From Kineosphaera limosa NBRC 100340 (GTDB lineage: Bacteria > Actinomycetota > Actinomycetes > Actinomycetales > Dermatophilaceae): DNA of 64,000 nucleotides. Position numbers and translations under genes: made by a program. The stretch covers positions 21,084 through 85,083 of the forward strand of contig NZ_BAHD01000007.1 in assembly GCF_000298215.1 (NCBI RefSeq), written 5' to 3'. Shown piece after piece: positions 62,214 through 64,000 of the stretch (position 1 is its first letter; each line of letters starts with the position of its first letter). The notes beneath the pieces were generated by a model that saw only the letters and a program-made list of their open reading frames with translations, searched no databases and was not told where the DNA came from.

Positions 62214-63751
62214 ACGAGCACAGCGGCAACGGGCCCAGCGGCAACGGGCCCAGCGGCAACGGGCCCAGCGGCAACGGGCCCAGCGGCAACGGGCCCAGCG
62301 GCAACGGGCCCAGCGGCAACGGGCCCAGCGGCAACGGGCCCAGCGGCAACGGGCCCAGCGGCAACGGGCCCAGCGGCAACGGGCCCAGCGGCAACGGGCC
62401 CAGCGGCAACGGGCCCAGCGGCAACGGGCCCAGCGGCAACGGGCACAGCGTGGCTGAGTGCAGCGTGAGCGAGCGCCGTCACCACGAGTCCGAGGCGATC
62501 GCGCGGGATGGCGGTGGTGGTGGGTCGGCTCTGGAAGGCGGTTCGCGGCCTGCGCAGGGCGTGATCCTAGGCCTGGGTGAGTTGTTGGACCAGCGGGCGC
62601 TTGCCTTGCCGGTGCCCGAGGCGCACGACATCGGCACGGCGGCCGCCGCCGTGGGGATTGCCCCGGAGGTCTGGGCGCGGGTCGCGTGGAGTCGCTTGGC
62701 CGAACCGGGCGACCTCGAGGCGGCGCAGCTGGTGCGCGACCACGGGCACGTCGGGGCGTTGGCCCTGCTGCGGCACTGCAGCGGCGGCGCGGCTCTGACG
62801 AAGATCCTCGCGCGGTTTCGGCCTCGCTGGCAGACGCTGCACGTCGCCGGTGACCTGGTCAATGCCGCGAAGGTCGGCGCGCGGATCATCGTGCCGAACG
62901 ATCCGCAGTGGCCGACCGGCGTGAACGATCTGGCCGCCCCGCCGCACGTGCTGTGGGTGCGTGGCTCTGCCGACCTGCGCGCGGCGTGCGAGCGCAGCGT
63001 CGCGATCGTGGGCGCCCGGGCCGCGACGATGTACGGCGAGAAGATCGCCTCCCGGATCGCCCACGACGTGGCCGCGCGCGGAGTGAGCGTCGTGAGCGGC
63101 GCGGCCTACGGCATCGACGCCGCCGCCCATCGAGGAGCCCTGTCGGCCGACGGCAGCACGATCGCGGTGCTGGCGTGCAGCGTCGAACGGGCCTATCCGG
63201 CTGGGCATCGTGACCTGCTGGAGACGATCGCGGCGCGAGGTCTCGTGGTCAGCGAGTTGCCCCCAGGGTGCGCACCGCTGCGACATCGGTTCTTGGAACG
63301 TAATCGGCTCATCGCGACGATGACGCGAGGCACCCTCGTCGTGGAGGCCGGCCTGCGGTCCGGCTCGAGAAACACCGCCCGGACCGCGGGGGAGCACCTG
63401 CGGGTCGTCATGGCGGTGCCGGGGCCGGTGACCTCGCCGTCGTCGGCTGGATGCCACGCGATGATCCGGGACGAGCAGGCCATGCTCGTCACCGACGCCG
63501 ACGAGGTCATGGAGCTCATCGGGCGGATGGGGGAGGACGCCGCCCCGCAGCGCCGCGGCCCCGACCGTCCCGGCGACGAGCTGGAGCCGGACGAGCGCCG
63601 CGTGTTCGACGCCCTGGGCGCGCGGCCGCGAACGGTGGAGGAGCTGGCCGTCATCACGTGCCTCTCCCACGCCCAGGTAGGTGCCCTCCTCGGTCGCCTC
63701 TCCCTGCGCCGCCGCGCCGAGCGCGTCTCCGGCGGCTGGATCAGGCCTTGA
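62210..63751 (+). CDS. dprA: DNA-processing protein DprA with N-terminal repeat
   Basis: A 513-residue DprA, which loads RecA onto incoming single-stranded DNA during transformation. Residues about 260-400 carry the Rossmann-like core: SVAIVGARAATMYGEKIASRIAHDVAARG, SGAAYGIDAAAHRGAL, VLACSVERAYP, SELPPG and GTLVVEAGLRSGSRNTA. The C-terminal ~60 residues form a winged helix (LEPDERRVFDALGARPRT to VSGGWIRP). Uniquely, residues 5-79 are fifteen copies of SGNGP (the last SGNGH). The rest of the N-terminal ~180 residues is low-complexity plus a SAM-like helical part. ATG at 62210 overlaps the comM stop. Confidence 0.93.
   Translation: MNEHSGNGPSGNGPSGNGPSGNGPSGNGPSGNGPSGNGPSGNGPSGNGPSGNGPSGNGPSGNGPSGNGPSGNGPSGNGHSVAECSVSERRHHESEAIARDGGGGGSALEGGSRPAQGVILGLGELLDQRALALPVPEAHDIGTAAAAVGIAPEVWARVAWSRLAEPGDLEAAQLVRDHGHVGALALLRHCSGGAALTKILARFRPRWQTLHVAGDLVNAAKVGARIIVPNDPQWPTGVNDLAAPPHVLWVRGSADLRAACERSVAIVGARAATMYGEKIASRIAHDVAARGVSVVSGAAYGIDAAAHRGALSADGSTIAVLACSVERAYPAGHRDLLETIAARGLVVSELPPGCAPLRHRFLERNRLIATMTRGTLVVEAGLRSGSRNTARTAGEHLRVVMAVPGPVTSPSSAGCHAMIRDEQAMLVTDADEVMELIGRMGEDAAPQRRGPDRPGDELEPDERRVFDALGARPRTVEELAVITCLSHAQVGALLGRLSLRRRAERVSGGWIRP
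62222..62446 (+). repeat. Tandem repeat, fifteen 15-base units, in dprA
   Basis: The unit AGCGGCAACGGGCCC is repeated fourteen times without a mismatch, and a fifteenth copy reads AGCGGCAACGGGCAC. Each unit encodes SGNGP. Near-perfect identity implies recent expansion by slippage or unequal crossing-over, and copy number is likely variable. The unit length is a multiple of three, so the frame is kept. Confidence 0.97.
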
Positions 63752-63862
63752 CGTCCGCGCGCTCAGTACGTCGCCACCGGGCCGGTCGCGCCAGCCTCGG
63801 TCGGTCAACTGGTGGGGCTGCGCGAGAGGTGAGCGCTGGTCGGCAACCTAATGATGTGAGGC

Positions 63863-64000
63863 ATGTCACAGTTCTCGATTGCTGGCATTGGACCCGAGAT
63901 CGCCTGCGCCCCAACGGAACTCGCGACTCATGCGACGAACCTGAAAGCCTTTGTGCTGCAAAGGGATTCAGCAATTAATAGTGTTGCTACTACAAATCCT
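63863..64000 (+). CDS. Start of an unknown gene running off the window
   Basis: ATG 63863 opens a frame that continues to the last base (46 codons, no stop): it starts MSQFSIAGIGPEIACAP and continues with a polar, less GC-rich stretch. GAGG lies just before the ATG with short spacing. The sequence is visibly AT-richer than dprA, suggesting transferred DNA or a different gene class. Too short to assign. Confidence 0.35.
   Translation, partial: MSQFSIAGIGPEIACAPTELATHATNLKAFVLQRDSAINSVATTNP

Noticed and set aside
62222..62446. CRISPR array
   Set aside because: Units are 15 bases, contiguous without spacers, and in frame with dprA; it is a coding tandem repeat.
62123..62485. A minus-strand frame with AAGPV-type repeats
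   Set aside because: It is the complement of the dprA tandem repeat and has no independent support.

Overview
The window is a high-GC actinobacterial chromosome segment. GTG starts, start codons with a -10 box directly upstream, DUF2469 between rnhB and yraN, a NnaR-type HemD-like regulator and a mycothiol ligase all point to Actinobacteria. The gene set suggests Micrococcales, but no species can be named from the sequence alone.

The core chromosome occupies 1-28354 and 61593-64000. It holds a polytopic membrane protein; a two-gene Aer-like sensor (PAS protein plus methyl-accepting signalling protein); a fused two-cassette ABC transporter; a nitrate assimilation cluster read on the minus strand (narK, nitrate reductase, its flavoprotein, nirB, nirD, nnaR, siroheme chelatase); an amidohydrolase and a GNAT protein; and the ribosome-maturation string rpsP-khpA-rimM-trmD, then rplS, lepB, rnhB, DUF2469, yraN, comM and dprA. 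trmD carries a GNAT domain and dprA starts with fifteen copies of a 5-residue repeat.

A genomic island of about 33.2 kb splits comM at its Walker B motif (codons Leu-Asp-Glu). The two halves share a 9-base core, CTCGACGAG, at 28346-28354 and 61593-61601; joining them at that core restores a full-length reading frame. No integrase gene was found.

The island is modular. (1) 28346-28999 is an AraC-type regulator cut off at the junction. (2) 29604-41680 is a thiol and methionine damage-repair module: RraA-like protein, DUF1003 protein, two TetR-like regulators, MshC ligase, a second cysteinyl-tRNA synthetase, a cytosolic sulfite-oxidase-like protein with flavin reductase and zinc-ribbon partner, an AhpD-like protein, MsrB, MsrA, thioredoxin, and an aldo/keto reductase divergent from an HxlR regulator. 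(3) 42277-45495 is a defence module: a PIN-domain protein converging on a tightly packed four-gene operon of TIR protein, RipA-like membrane protein, a 107-residue protein and a HEPN-like protein. (4) 45659-49763 has a MobF relaxase-helicase and a small membrane protein. (5) 49924-54359 has a helicase-nuclease (frameshifted) facing two HEPN-type proteins. (6) 54716-61234 has unknown genes, a nuclease gene split by an intact IS3-family element, and an HTH-ImmA/IrrE peptidase with its partner.

The strongest candidate for an undescribed system is the TIR/RipA-like/107-residue/HEPN-like operon at 43401-45495. The redox-repair module is the second. Three island genes have single-base frameshifts and one is split by the IS, whereas I noticed no frameshift in the core genes, so the island is either decaying or contains assembly errors at short homopolymers.
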